The notes below the pieces were generated by a model. That model was not told the origin of the DNA. It made no database searches and was given only the letters and a program-made list of their open reading frames with translations. Made by a program: the position numbers and the translations under genes. Below, piece after piece: positions 42,548 to 52,037 of a stretch of 64,000 nt of DNA (position 1 is the first letter of the stretch; each line of letters begins with the position of its first letter). Source of the stretch: an uncultured bacterium (lineage in GTDB: Bacteria; Verrucomicrobiota; Kiritimatiellia; CAIKKV01); contig CALHRZ010000004.1 of NCBI GenBank assembly GCA_938038445.1, positions 62,001-126,000 of the forward strand, given 5' to 3'.

Positions 42548-45421
42548 ATGCGATTGGCATGCATGACGGGGATAGTTGCCGCGACGGTTCTTGCGGTTGT
42601 GGAGGGTCAAACGCAAGTTGAACCTTGGCGGGAGTCTCTTTATCAGCAGTGGAAAGCCCTGCCGGAGCCTCCTGTCACACCGTATGATGGCCCTTTTGGC
42701 GGCGAAAGCCGGGCGTTTGTGGGGCCGATCGACTGGAAGCATCGGGATTCAGCCGTGGTGGCCAATTGGCGTGCCAAACAGGACTATCGGCGCACGGCCC
42801 CGCATGGAGTTTACGATCCCGCCAAGGATCCGCGGCCGATCAACACAGCCTTTGAAGAAGCCATTTTGGAAGACTGGCGGCGGATGGGCTACAACTGTGC
42901 CTACAAGGGTTCCTCTTTTACGTTCATGGTAGGCGCCTACCTCAAATTGCGCGGTTTTCTTGGCGCCATTGATCAGACCCTGTGGGGAGCCAACGGCCCT
43001 CCTCCGCTTCAGTTCGACGGCAAGGAGGGACGTCGCCAGCGGGAAGCCTGCGGCTCTTTTTTCCATCCGGAAAACTATGAAGCGGGCGTTCAGGCGATTT
43101 TCGGCATGGGCCATTTTTACGGTCATCATCTCTTTACTGTGGGCGGCCATCGGCTGACCTGTTCGTGGGATGAAGTCGGGATGCGGACGCGGGCGCAGAT
43201 GGACTATCGCGACTCCATGACGAACGAGTTCCGCCGGTTTTTGCGGGAAGTCTGGTTTCAGGATGAAACCCCTGATCGCGACACGAACGGAGACGGGCGG
43301 ACCTACAATGGCTTTACGGGGGAATCATTGAAAAGCTGGGAGGAAGTCGTTCCGCTTCCCCTCTCCCTGGATTGGGCGGTGCCGGTTTGGAATCCGGACG
43401 GCACGGTGGCCTTTTCAGCCTTGCCAGAAGTGGACACGAAACTTTTCGAGCAGCCGGCCCGCTACAAACTCCTGGTGGATTTTCACCGGTACTACACGTT
43501 CGAATTCTTCCGCCGAATCAACGAGGAGGCGACCCGCCGCATGAACGAGGCGGGGACGCCGGGTCGGATTTCCTGTTATCCTTTCGTTCAACATTTCATC
43601 ATATGGCCTGGCGCCAATCAACGGCATGGGAACAGCTTTTACTGGTATCATCGGTTGAGCCCGGTCGTGAACGTGGAGCATTGCTGGCCGGAGTCTCCGG
43701 TGATGAATCTCAACTATGCGATCACCGATCGGCTGGCCCCTCGTTATCGGAACCTCGTGATGGGCTGGGTTTGGTTCTATTTTGGCAATGAAGGCTATGA
43801 CATGTACAACGGTCCTCACGACATCGATCGGGCCATGGCCCGCATGATGGGGCATCAAGTGGATGGAACCCATCATTGGCTCTACAGTCCTCGCTACCGG
43901 AGTCGGGATCAAAACCAACGGCTTCAAATCGCCTATTGGCAGAATTTCTTCAAAACCCATTATCGAGCCTATCTCGCCAAGGCGCCGCCACTCCACCCCC
44001 AGATTGCCCTCCTCATGCCGGACACCGCAGGCTATTTCTATCGCTACTTTCAGTACCCGAAACAGGATTTTGGATGGACCGCCGAGGCCTTCCAGAATCT
44101 GCAGTACGGATTTCACATTGTGACGGAAGAAGAGCTCGAACTGAACCCGGCCGCGCTGGAGGGATACAAAGTTCTCTATGTGGTGGGAGCGGAATGGAGC
44201 ACGCCTGTTGTGCGGCAAAGGGTGGCCGATTTCGCATCGAGAGGTGGGGTGTTATTCCTCAATGGAGACAGCCTGACCCTGGACGTTTCCACGGGCCGGC
44301 GATTGGATTTTCTCGAGAAGCTTTGCGGGGTACGGATTTTGGAAAAGCACAAAAATGCTTTCTATCCCTCGGCGCAGACAGCGGAAGAGGCGGCGTGGGC
44401 TGCCCGTTTCGACCGCTGGGGCAGTCCGCTGAAGGTCCAGGGTCACAGTGTGCATGACTTGGAGGACCCGCGGGCCTGGGCGAAACTCTATGCGCGGACT
44501 GAAGAAAAGTATCGATTGGATGAGAACGGCAAACCCTTGCGGGCGCCGAACGGTGTTCCGATCCGCGATCCCTCCTGGCGCATGGTAAGGGACGAACAGG
44601 GTAGGTTGGTGCGGGATGAAGCGGTTTGGCGATGGTTGGATGAACAGATGCAGGCCATGCCGCGGGAAGTCCGGGGGATCCGTCAATATCCCCTCGACAT
44701 GCGGACGCCTCCCGTGGTGCGATATCCTCACGGCTCGTTGGCGACCAATTGGGGGGAGATCGTAGCGGCCGAACCGGTCGGAAGCGCGCGGCCGATCGCC
44801 TGGTGGGGCGATCGGGTGGTTGGGATTGAATCCGAACGAACCGTATGGTTCGGAACGAGGGAAGGCATGAATCTGCATGCGATCTCCTCCCGGATGGAAG
44901 CCCACCGGGCGACGGAGCCCTGCAATCCGTTTCCAGCCGAGTTGCCGGAAACCTATGAAGCGAACCGTCCCTATGCGGAGGCGTTGGACTATGCGGCGCG
45001 GAAAGCGGGCGTTCAACGGCCTGTGACGCTGACGCGAAACGGTCGTTTGCCGATGAATTTGGAAGTTCTTCCCCGGCGGGATGAGCAGGGGACGCTGATG
45101 GTGGTGGTCATCAATCACGACGCGACAGAGGCTACGTATGCTGTGGAAATTGCGGCGGACCTGGTTCCCGAACGCGCAACGGCTTGGGAAATGCTCACCG
45201 AAAAGGTTCTGGCAGCGGAGACGGACGGGCGGTTTGAACTGGCGGTTCCGCCGTGGGGCGTTCGGGTCATGTTGGTCGGCCGGCCGGACAACCTCAAACC
45301 GCTTCAGGAGGCACAGGCGGCTTTGAACAAGAAGGACTTGAGCGTGCCGGCTTATTTCCGGGAGCGTCCGGAGCTGAATGAAGGGGAGTGGGGAACTCCG
45401 ATTCCGCCCCTGGATCGGTAG
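42548..45421 (+). CDS. Secreted glycosidase-like protein (GH42/beta-galactosidase-like layout), function unknown
   Basis: A 957-residue protein; AGGAG precedes the ATG at 42548 and residues 1-21 form a signal peptide. The N-terminal 450 residues have the alternating pattern of a TIM barrel (ILEDWRRMGYNCAYKG, RLTCSWDEVGMRTRAQ, YRNLVMGWVWFYFGNEGYDM). A GATase-like domain follows (about 480-600; YKVLYVVGAEWSTP, VADFASRGGVLFLNGDSL), as in the trimerisation domain of GH42 enzymes. A beta-sandwich (VVVINHDATEATYAVEIAAD) closes the chain. I cannot name the family or the catalytic pair; E and D in CSWDEVG and FGNEGYD are candidates. Control by the divergent LacI repressor points to a sugar-inducible extracellular enzyme. 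Confidence 0.65.
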   Translation: MRLACMTGIVAATVLAVVEGQTQVEPWRESLYQQWKALPEPPVTPYDGPFGGESRAFVGPIDWKHRDSAVVANWRAKQDYRRTAPHGVYDPAKDPRPINTAFEEAILEDWRRMGYNCAYKGSSFTFMVGAYLKLRGFLGAIDQTLWGANGPPPLQFDGKEGRRQREACGSFFHPENYEAGVQAIFGMGHFYGHHLFTVGGHRLTCSWDEVGMRTRAQMDYRDSMTNEFRRFLREVWFQDETPDRDTNGDGRTYNGFTGESLKSWEEVVPLPLSLDWAVPVWNPDGTVAFSALPEVDTKLFEQPARYKLLVDFHRYYTFEFFRRINEEATRRMNEAGTPGRISCYPFVQHFIIWPGANQRHGNSFYWYHRLSPVVNVEHCWPESPVMNLNYAITDRLAPRYRNLVMGWVWFYFGNEGYDMYNGPHDIDRAMARMMGHQVDGTHHWLYSPRYRSRDQNQRLQIAYWQNFFKTHYRAYLAKAPPLHPQIALLMPDTAGYFYRYFQYPKQDFGWTAEAFQNLQYGFHIVTEEELELNPAALEGYKVLYVVGAEWSTPVVRQRVADFASRGGVLFLNGDSLTLDVSTGRRLDFLEKLCGVRILEKHKNAFYPSAQTAEEAAWAARFDRWGSPLKVQGHSVHDLEDPRAWAKLYARTEEKYRLDENGKPLRAPNGVPIRDPSWRMVRDEQGRLVRDEAVWRWLDEQMQAMPREVRGIRQYPLDMRTPPVVRYPHGSLATNWGEIVAAEPVGSARPIAWWGDRVVGIESERTVWFGTREGMNLHAISSRMEAHRATEPCNPFPAELPETYEANRPYAEALDYAARKAGVQRPVTLTRNGRLPMNLEVLPRRDEQGTLMVVVINHDATEATYAVEIAADLVPERATAWEMLTEKVLAAETDGRFELAVPPWGVRVMLVGRPDNLKPLQEAQAALNKKDLSVPAYFRERPELNEGEWGTPIPPLDR

Positions 45422-45495
45422 GACGGGAACAGGCAAAATCAAAAGGGAGATGGAGCGGAACTGGAAGGGGTGGTGCTTGACAGGAAGGGGGAAAA

Positions 45496-45516
45496 CCCTC
45501 AAGCTTTTCTTGAGGG
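45496..45516 (+). promoter_or_regulatory. Hairpin covering the arsenate reductase ribosome-binding site
   Basis: CCCTCAAG and CTTGAGGG form a perfect 8-base inverted repeat around a 5-base loop. The right arm contains GAGGG (45512-45516), the probable Shine-Dalgarno for the ATG at 45524. No T-run follows, so it is not a standard terminator. Folding would hide the ribosome-binding site. Confidence 0.45.
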
Positions 45517-45523
45517 AAAAGAG

Positions 45524-45967
45524 ATGAAGAAAGTGAAAATCTTGTTTCTTTGCACGGGCAATTCCTGTCGGAGTCAGATGGCCGAGGGGTGGGTTCGCGC
45601 CCTGAAAGGCGATTCCATCGAACCCTATTCGGCCGGTTTGGTCGCCCAGGGGTTGAATCCTCTTGCGGTGAAAGTGATGGCGGAAGCCGGTGTGGACATT
45701 CGATCCCAGCGGTCGAAAACGGTGGAAGAAGTTCGGGATATTCCGTTCGATTACGTTGTCACGGTCTGCGGCCATGCGCACGAGACCTGTCCGATGTGGC
45801 TTCGCCGCGGCGCGACGGTGGTTCATCGGGGGTTTGAAGATCCTCCGGCGCTGGCGCGAAATGCCGCGACGGAAGAGGAAGCGCTCGTGCATTATCGGCG
45901 GGTACGCGACGCGATCCGCGCGTTTGTCGAGACGCTTCCCGAAAGCCTGAAAACGGCGAGCGACTAA
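45524..45967 (+). CDS. arsC: Thioredoxin-coupled arsenate reductase / low-molecular-weight phosphatase fold
   Basis: 147 residues from the ATG at 45524. The P-loop CTGNSCR (10-16) has the CX5R active site, and the triad C10, C82 (TVCGH) and C89 (ETCP) falls at the same positions as in thioredoxin-dependent arsenate reductase of Staphylococcus aureus. It therefore probably reduces arsenate to arsenite through a C10-C82-C89 disulfide relay. A frame extending to 45470 is rejected because it runs through the hairpin. No arsR, arsenite pump or other arsenic gene is nearby, so it stands alone between glycan genes. A phosphatase role is less likely given the full triad. Confidence 0.88.
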   Translation: MKKVKILFLCTGNSCRSQMAEGWVRALKGDSIEPYSAGLVAQGLNPLAVKVMAEAGVDIRSQRSKTVEEVRDIPFDYVVTVCGHAHETCPMWLRRGATVVHRGFEDPPALARNAATEEEALVHYRRVRDAIRAFVETLPESLKTASD

Positions 45968-45992
45968 ATCCTCAGGGGGGAGAGCGATTTAG
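45964..45992. terminator. Inverted repeat between convergent arsC and uxaE, containing both stop codons
   Basis: CTAAATC (45964-45970) and GATTTAG (45986-45992) are exact inverted repeats with a 15-base loop. Each arm holds the stop codon of one gene. It may help end both transcripts, but there is no T-run, so the call is weak. Confidence 0.3.
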
Positions 45993-47524
45993 AGTTTGGG
46001 AACGCCCAGTGCTTCGAGATGGCGGGTGAAATGGCGTTCGAGCAGGGCATGGTGCCGCTCCTCTTCGGTGTGGAGAAGGCGGTAGAATTCGCGTTGAATC
46101 GCCGGTTCTTCCAGGATGAAGCCGTAAGCAACGTGCAGGACCTGTCGAGCCGCCGGATGGTCGAGGAGCGTCGAGAGCTTGACATCCGGCAACGTACGGA
46201 TGTCGGGGATGGAGTCCAGGGCTGGCGTGATGTGATAGAGTTTTTGGGCATCGGGCAGGCGGCGGAGCGCCGTTTCGTGAAACGTTCGGAAGAGTCCCGG
46301 CGCTTTTTCGGAAACCAGTCGGACGGCTTCGAGCCATGAGGTGCCGGCGGTTTTCAAGTGGAACCGACCGCCGGTTGCTTCTCCCACGATGGGAAAGATG
46401 GCGAACTTGTCGGATCCGGAATGGACGGAAATCTTATAGTGGCCGTGTGCGCGTGCGATGCGGCAGTGGGACTCGAACTGCCGGCGGAATTCTGCGCGAT
46501 CGCCGATGTAATCAATACCCTTTTGAAATTCTCCGATGAACCTGGGAGCGAGGCTGACGATTTCCACGCCGCGCCGGCGGAGTTCGCGGATGAAGAAGAG
46601 GTGATGAGAGGGGAGGGTGGGGGTGGTGGTTTCATCCACGCTGATTTCGAGATCGAATCGGCCCGCGCCTCGACGGGCCATGAGGAAATCATAGACTTCT
46701 TTTGCAAAATCGAGGGCTCGGGTATAGAGCACGGCGCAGCGGCGGATTTCCGCGGATGAAAGGGCGAGCGTCTCCCCATCGAGGGAAAACACCCGATCGG
46801 CATAGGCATTCAACACCGCCCGACGGGTCGGCTCGGCCAAGTGTTCGAATTCGGCGGCGATCTCCGAATCGGAAAACATGGCGGCTTCCGGTCGAAGAAC
46901 GGCGGAGAGGTCGAGGGTGATCATGGTGTAGCCGGCGTCCAGGGCCTTGGCGATATCGGGCAGGGTTTTCAAATGGTCGGCGTCGGCGCCAAACCCTTCC
47001 GTGTGTCCGGCTTGAAAGACACCCCACACGGCGTCGGCCAGGACCTCGGCAAACGTTCGCCGAGTCAGGGTCAATTCGCGCATGGACTGTTGGGCGAGGA
47101 CGGGGGCTACGGCGAACTTGCGAACGGCGCGGAGTTGCCCGCTGGTGGCAAGGCCGAGCCGGTCGCCGCATCCGATGGTCGCCGGACGGTCGGCCAGCGA
47201 GACAGGATTCAACCAGGGGAAAACGGAACGAAGCGCGGCGGCGTTTTCAGGGGTCAGAGGACAGAGCTTTGCCGTCCAGCCTTCTCCCTGAACGAGGTCC
47301 CCTTGAAACGACGGAGGGGGATTGGATGCGGAGGAGAGTGCGAGAAGGCGTCGGTCCTCTGCCGTACGCGCCAAGGCGAACAAGGTATGGTTCGAAAGAA
47401 AAAGCGAAGCGGAATAAACCCCCTCCGGTAGAGGAAGGTGTTGCTTTTTTTCTTGGAGAAGATCGGGGGGAAGCGTGTGGTATTTGGACCGGGCGAGGGC
47501 GTGAACGACGGCGGAAAAGGACAT
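45989..47524 (-). CDS. uxaE: D-tagaturonate 3-epimerase (UxaE)
   Basis: A 511-residue protein. The ATG at 47524 has GAGGAGA upstream; an ATG at 47584 overlaps the promoter and is rejected. It is recognised as UxaE, the enzyme that converts D-tagaturonate to D-fructuronate in galacturonate breakdown, from AGHTEGFGADADHLKT, FDLEISVDETTTPT and HYKISVHSGSDKFAIFPIVG, which hold the His, Asp and Glu residues of its metal and substrate site. Length agrees with the family. It lies 83 bases after carA on the same strand but has its own good promoter, so it is a separate unit. With the PL22-like and PL26-like genes it points to use of pectin uronates; no other uronate-pathway gene is in the window. Confidence 0.88.
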   Translation of the reverse strand: MSFSAVVHALARSKYHTLPPDLLQEKKQHLPLPEGVYSASLFLSNHTLFALARTAEDRRLLALSSASNPPPSFQGDLVQGEGWTAKLCPLTPENAAALRSVFPWLNPVSLADRPATIGCGDRLGLATSGQLRAVRKFAVAPVLAQQSMRELTLTRRTFAEVLADAVWGVFQAGHTEGFGADADHLKTLPDIAKALDAGYTMITLDLSAVLRPEAAMFSDSEIAAEFEHLAEPTRRAVLNAYADRVFSLDGETLALSSAEIRRCAVLYTRALDFAKEVYDFLMARRGAGRFDLEISVDETTTPTLPSHHLFFIRELRRRGVEIVSLAPRFIGEFQKGIDYIGDRAEFRRQFESHCRIARAHGHYKISVHSGSDKFAIFPIVGEATGGRFHLKTAGTSWLEAVRLVSEKAPGLFRTFHETALRRLPDAQKLYHITPALDSIPDIRTLPDVKLSTLLDHPAARQVLHVAYGFILEEPAIQREFYRLLHTEEERHHALLERHFTRHLEALGVPKL

Positions 47525-47555
47525 AAAGGATCTCCTCTCGATCGCGGGCCGGTGT

Positions 47556-47584
47556 ACTATACCGGCGGTTGCGGAGCGCCGCAA
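47556..47584 (-). promoter_or_regulatory. Promoter of uxaE
   Basis: Minus-strand TTGCGG (47579-47584), exactly 17 bases, TATAGT (47556-47561), giving a leader of about 25 bases to the ATG at 47524. GCCGGT/ACCGGC arms (6 bases) flank the -10 and may be an operator or a weak hairpin. Confidence 0.55.
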
Positions 47585-47607
47585 GGCAAAACCTCAATGC
47601 ATTCCTC

Positions 47608-48759
47608 TCATCGGCTTTCGCACAGCGCTCGGAATTGCTGGAAAATGGGATGGGCGTCATGGGGGCCCGGGCCGGCTTCCGGGTGATATTGAACCGCGAA
47701 GGCGGGCGCCGTTCGGACGCGGAGTCCTTCAACCGTTTGATCATTCAGGTTGATGTGGGTGATTTCCACATCGGGGCCGAGCGAATCGGGGTCCACGATA
47801 AAGTTGTGGTTTTGCGAAGTGATTTCGATCCGGCGGGTTGCCAGGTCCATGACGGGATGGTTGACCGCATGGTGACCGAACTTGAGCCGGCGGGTCCTGC
47901 CTTTCATGGCCAGGCCGAGCAGTTGATGGCCCAAACAGATGCCGAAGAGAGGGACATGTCCGAGCAGACTTCGAATGGTTTTGACTGCAAAGACGAGTGC
48001 GGCCGGGTCGGCGGGTCCGTTTGAGAGCACCACCCCATCCGGATGGTAAGCGAGAATTTCATCGGCGGACGTGCGCGCAGGCACGACCGTGACGGAAAAT
48101 CCGCACAGGCGGAGATGACGCAAGATGCTCCACTTGACGCCGAAATCGAGGACGACCACCCGTCGGTCGGTTGGGGGCAACTGTTCGGCAAATCCCCAGG
48201 TGCAGGTTTTCGAGTCAGCGGGGTCCCAGGCGTATGCGCGGGGGCAGGTCACACGCGAAGCGTAATCCTGGTTATCCAGGCCGCTCCACGAACGGGCTTT
48301 TTCGACGGCTTCAGTTTCGGAGAGGGAACCTGTAACGGAAAGGAAACCTTTGAGGGTTCCTTTTTCTCGCAAAAGCACTGTCAGCGCCCGGGTGTTCACT
48401 CCGGCCAAGCCGGGAATCCCTTCCCGGCGGAGCCGCTCCACGAGTTCGCCCTGTGCGCGCCAATTGCTGGCGGTTGTGGCCTCGCGGATCAGAAGGCCGT
48501 TTGCTCGGAGGCGTTCGGACTCCCAATCCTCTTCGTTTAGGCCGGTGTTGCCGATTTCGGGGTGTGTGAACGTGACGAACTGTCCGGCGTAGGAGGGATC
48601 GCTCAGAATTTCCTGATAGCCCGTCATTCCGGTATTGAAGACGACCTCTCCGGGGGCATCCTGGTCGGCTCCGATCGAGTAACCGCGGAAGATGGAGCCG
48701 TCTTCGAGGGCCAGGAAAGCCCGTTTTTCGCGTTGGGCGCGCCAGTTGCAGGGGTTCAT
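47608..48759 (-). CDS. carA: Carbamoyl-phosphate synthase small (glutaminase) subunit
   Basis: 383 residues. A class-I amidotransferase domain follows the CarA N-terminal domain ([40 protein letters not shown]). The catalytic triad is Cys275 in GICLGHQ, His359 and Glu361 in [12 protein letters not shown]. It releases ammonia from glutamine for carbamoyl phosphate, feeding pyrimidine and arginine synthesis. It is the last gene of the glutamine operon and starts within the carB stop (4-base overlap). carA normally precedes carB; here the order is reversed. Length is normal for the family. Confidence 0.97.
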   Translation of the reverse strand: MNPCNWRAQREKRAFLALEDGSIFRGYSIGADQDAPGEVVFNTGMTGYQEILSDPSYAGQFVTFTHPEIGNTGLNEEDWESERLRANGLLIREATTASNWRAQGELVERLRREGIPGLAGVNTRALTVLLREKGTLKGFLSVTGSLSETEAVEKARSWSGLDNQDYASRVTCPRAYAWDPADSKTCTWGFAEQLPPTDRRVVVLDFGVKWSILRHLRLCGFSVTVVPARTSADEILAYHPDGVVLSNGPADPAALVFAVKTIRSLLGHVPLFGICLGHQLLGLAMKGRTRRLKFGHHAVNHPVMDLATRRIEITSQNHNFIVDPDSLGPDVEITHINLNDQTVEGLRVRTAPAFAVQYHPEAGPGPHDAHPIFQQFRALCESR

Positions 48760-51700
48760 GAGGGGGGAACCTTGTGGGGCAGATGCAGTTTGGGTAAGCC
48801 GCGGTCATATTCCTGAAGGCTGCACACATCGAGGGTTCCGTTGTAGCGGCGAAGGGTTTCGAGCGCCTCAATGGCGGCCCGAAGCCCATCCATTGTGGTG
48901 GTGATCGGGATTCCCCGCGAAACCGTATGAGCTCGCATTCGGACCTCATCTCGCCGGGGTTCCGGACCCGGGGAGGGGGTGTTGATGATCCAGCCGATTT
49001 CTTTTTCCTCGATCAGATCGAGAACGTTGGGACGGCCTTCGGAGATGCGGAACAGGGCGCGACTCGGGATGCCGAGATTTCGGAGCACGGTGGAGGTGCC
49101 GCTTGTGGCATAGAGGGTGAAGCCGAGTGCGTGGAGCCTGGGGGCCAGCTTTTCGAGCATGGGCTTGTCGTCGTTGCGGACGCTGATGAAGATGGGACCG
49201 CTCATGGGGATGCGGTTCCCGGCCGCAATCTGACTCTTGTAATAGGCCATACCGGGTGATCGGTCGATCCCCATCACTTCACCGGTGGATTTCATCTCGG
49301 GGGTCAGCACGACGTCCACACCGGGGAATCGGACGAAGGGGAAGACGGCTTCTTTGACGGCAGAGTGACGCGGACGAACCTCGCGGGTAAAGCCCAGTTG
49401 TTCGAGGGTCCAGCCGGCCATTACGAGGGCGGCCAACTTGGCGAGCGGGACGCCGGTGGCCTTGCTGACGAAGGGGACGGTTCGGGACGCGCGGGGGTTG
49501 ACCTCGAGCACGTACACCGTTCCGTTTGTCACGGCGTATTGGACATTGAGGAGGCCGCGGACCTTGAGCGCTTGCGCAAAAGCGGCCGTGTATTTTCGGA
49601 GGGTATTCTGGATTTCTTGGCTGAGGGTTGGAGGCGGCAGCACGCAGGCGCTATCTCCCGAATGGACGCCGGCCAGTTCGACGTGCTCCAGGATGCCGCC
49701 GATGACGGTGCGGGTTCCATCGCTGATCGCATCCACGTCCACCTCCACCGCGTTTTCGAGAAAGCGATCCACAAGGACGGGGCGGGATTCGGAGACTTCG
49801 ATGGCGTTTGCCATGTATTTCTGCAACATGGCGTCGTTGTATACGATGACCATGGCTCGGCCACCAAGGACGAAGGAGGGGCGGACGAGAACGGGGTATC
49901 CGATGCGGCGGGCGATGGCGAGGGCTTCCTCCGCGCTGGCTGCCAGCCCGTTGGGGGGCTGGGGGATTTCGAGTTGTTCGGCCAGTTGTTGGAACTGTTT
50001 GCGGTCTTCGGCGGCTTCAATGCTTTCGGCGGATGTGCCGAGAATCGGTACGCCGGCGTCGGCCAACGCGCGGGCGAGGTTGAGAGGGGTTTGGCCGCCG
50101 AATTGGACGATGGTCCCTTCGCATCCCTCGCGCCGGGCGATGGGGAGAATGTCTTCGAGGGTCAGGGGTTCGAAGTACAGGCGGTCGCTGGTGTCGTAAT
50201 CCGTGCTGACCGTTTCGGGGTTGCTGTTGACCATGATGACTTCGAAGCCGGCTTCGCGGAGGGCGAAGGAGGCATGGACACAGCAGTAATCGAATTCGAT
50301 CCCCTGCCCGATCCGGTTGGGTCCGCCGCCCAGAATCAGGATTGAACGGCGCGGTGTGGGGCGGTGTTCGTCGGAATCTCCCCAGGTTGAATAGAAGTAG
50401 GGGGTAAACGCCTGGAATTCAGCGGCGCAGGTATCCACGGAGCCGTAAACGGGATTGAGGCGGATGGCCTCCCGCTTTTCCCGGACATGCTGTTCGGTGG
50501 TTTGGAGAAGAAAGGCGATCTGGCGATCGGAGTAACCAAAGGATTTTGCCTGTTCGAAGAGGGGACGATTGGCGGCGAGCCGGTCGAGCGAACCGGCGGC
50601 ACGGAGTTCCTCTTCGAAGGCAGCGAGTTCTTCGAGGTGGCGGAGAAACCAGGGGTCGATCCGGCAGAGGGGATGCACCCGTTCGACCGGCCAACCCCTC
50701 TTGAAGGCCGCTCGAATGGCAAACACTCGGCCGGGATTCGGCCGGCGCAGGAGATCTTCGAGTTCGGCGTCGGACCGTGATTCCCAGGAGGAATCCTTCC
50801 CGTCGGCCCCAAAGCCAGCCCGGCCGATTTCGAGAGAACGGAGCGCCTTTTGGAAGGATTCTTTAAACGTTTTGCCGATGCTCATCGCTTCGCCGACCGA
50901 TTTCATCTGGGTGCCGAGCGTATCGTCGGCCGCGGTGAACTTTTCGAAGGCGAAGCGAGGGATCTTGGTGACGATGTAATCGAGGGCTGGTTCGAAGCAG
51001 GCTGGGGTTTGGCGGGTTATATCGTTTCGAAGTTCGTCGAGCGTATAGCCAACCGCCAACTTGGCGGCGATTTTGGCGATGGGAAAGCCTGTGGCTTTCG
51101 AGGCCAGGGCCGAGGATCGGGACACGCGGGGGTTCATTTCGATCACCACGAGCCGGCCGGTTTTGGGATCCACGGCGAACTGGACGTTGGCGCCGCCGGT
51201 TTCGACGCCGATTTCCCGCATCACGGCGAATGCGGCGTTCCGCATTTTCTGGGATTCGCGGTCGGTAAGGGTTTGGGCGGGAGCCACCGTGATGCTGTCG
51301 CCGGTATGAACACCCATGGGGTCCACGTTTTCAATGGTGCAAACGACGACGCAATTATCCTTGCGGTCGCGCATCACTTCGAGTTCGAATTCCTTCCATC
51401 CGAGGACGGACTCCTCGATGAGGACTTCCGAGATCGGGCTGGACGCCAGTCCTCTTCGGACGATGTCCTCGTACTGGCTTGCGTCCCACGCAATGCCGCC
51501 GCCGGTGCCGCCGAGGGTATATCCGGGCCGGATGATGAGGGGGAAATCGCCTACCGTGGGACGGAGTTCCTGGGCTTCGGCCCAGGAATGAACCGACACG
51601 CTCCGAGGAACTTCGAGACCGATCCGGAGCATGGCCTCTTTGAACGCCTGGCGATCCTCGCCTTTTTGAATGGACTCGGGGCGCGCGCCGAGCATTTCGA

Positions 51701-52037
51701 TTCCCAACCGGTCGAGGACTCCTTGGCGGTGGAGTTCCATGGCGAGATTGAGGGCGGTTTGGCCCCCGAGGGTCGGAAGGAGGGCGTCAGGGCGTTCGCG
51801 GGCGAGGATAGTGGTCAGGACGTCCGGTTCGAGGGGTTCGAGATAGGTTCGGTCCGCGAACTCGGGATCCGTCATGATGGTGGCGGGATTGCTGTTGACG
51901 AGAACGACCTCGAATCCTTCTTCGCGGAGGGATTTGCAGGCTTGCGCGCCGGAATAGTCGAATTCGCAGGCCTGACCGATGATGATGGGGCCGGATCCGA
52001 TGATGAGAATTTTCTGGATGTCGGTCCGTTTAGGCAT
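48756..52037 (-). CDS. carB: Carbamoyl-phosphate synthase large subunit
   Basis: 1093 residues, normal for CarB. Two homologous ATP-grasp halves are present (first [20 protein letters not shown], second [20 protein letters not shown]), with the oligomerisation region between, and a C-terminal MGS-like allosteric domain ([20 protein letters not shown]). It makes carbamoyl phosphate from bicarbonate, ammonia delivered by CarA and two ATP. The start overlaps the pyrG stop by eight bases, and its own stop overlaps carA by four. The lysine-rich effector pocket is not obvious, so UMP/ornithine control cannot be judged. Confidence 0.97.
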   Translation of the reverse strand: MPKRTDIQKILIIGSGPIIIGQACEFDYSGAQACKSLREEGFEVVLVNSNPATIMTDPEFADRTYLEPLEPDVLTTILARERPDALLPTLGGQTALNLAMELHRQGVLDRLGIEMLGARPESIQKGEDRQAFKEAMLRIGLEVPRSVSVHSWAEAQELRPTVGDFPLIIRPGYTLGGTGGGIAWDASQYEDIVRRGLASSPISEVLIEESVLGWKEFELEVMRDRKDNCVVVCTIENVDPMGVHTGDSITVAPAQTLTDRESQKMRNAAFAVMREIGVETGGANVQFAVDPKTGRLVVIEMNPRVSRSSALASKATGFPIAKIAAKLAVGYTLDELRNDITRQTPACFEPALDYIVTKIPRFAFEKFTAADDTLGTQMKSVGEAMSIGKTFKESFQKALRSLEIGRAGFGADGKDSSWESRSDAELEDLLRRPNPGRVFAIRAAFKRGWPVERVHPLCRIDPWFLRHLEELAAFEEELRAAGSLDRLAANRPLFEQAKSFGYSDRQIAFLLQTTEQHVREKREAIRLNPVYGSVDTCAAEFQAFTPYFYSTWGDSDEHRPTPRRSILILGGGPNRIGQGIEFDYCCVHASFALREAGFEVIMVNSNPETVSTDYDTSDRLYFEPLTLEDILPIARREGCEGTIVQFGGQTPLNLARALADAGVPILGTSAESIEAAEDRKQFQQLAEQLEIPQPPNGLAASAEEALAIARRIGYPVLVRPSFVLGGRAMVIVYNDAMLQKYMANAIEVSESRPVLVDRFLENAVEVDVDAISDGTRTVIGGILEHVELAGVHSGDSACVLPPPTLSQEIQNTLRKYTAAFAQALKVRGLLNVQYAVTNGTVYVLEVNPRASRTVPFVSKATGVPLAKLAALVMAGWTLEQLGFTREVRPRHSAVKEAVFPFVRFPGVDVVLTPEMKSTGEVMGIDRSPGMAYYKSQIAAGNRIPMSGPIFISVRNDDKPMLEKLAPRLHALGFTLYATSGTSTVLRNLGIPSRALFRISEGRPNVLDLIEEKEIGWIINTPSPGPEPRRDEVRMRAHTVSRGIPITTTMDGLRAAIEALETLRRYNGTLDVCSLQEYDRGLPKLHLPHKVPPS

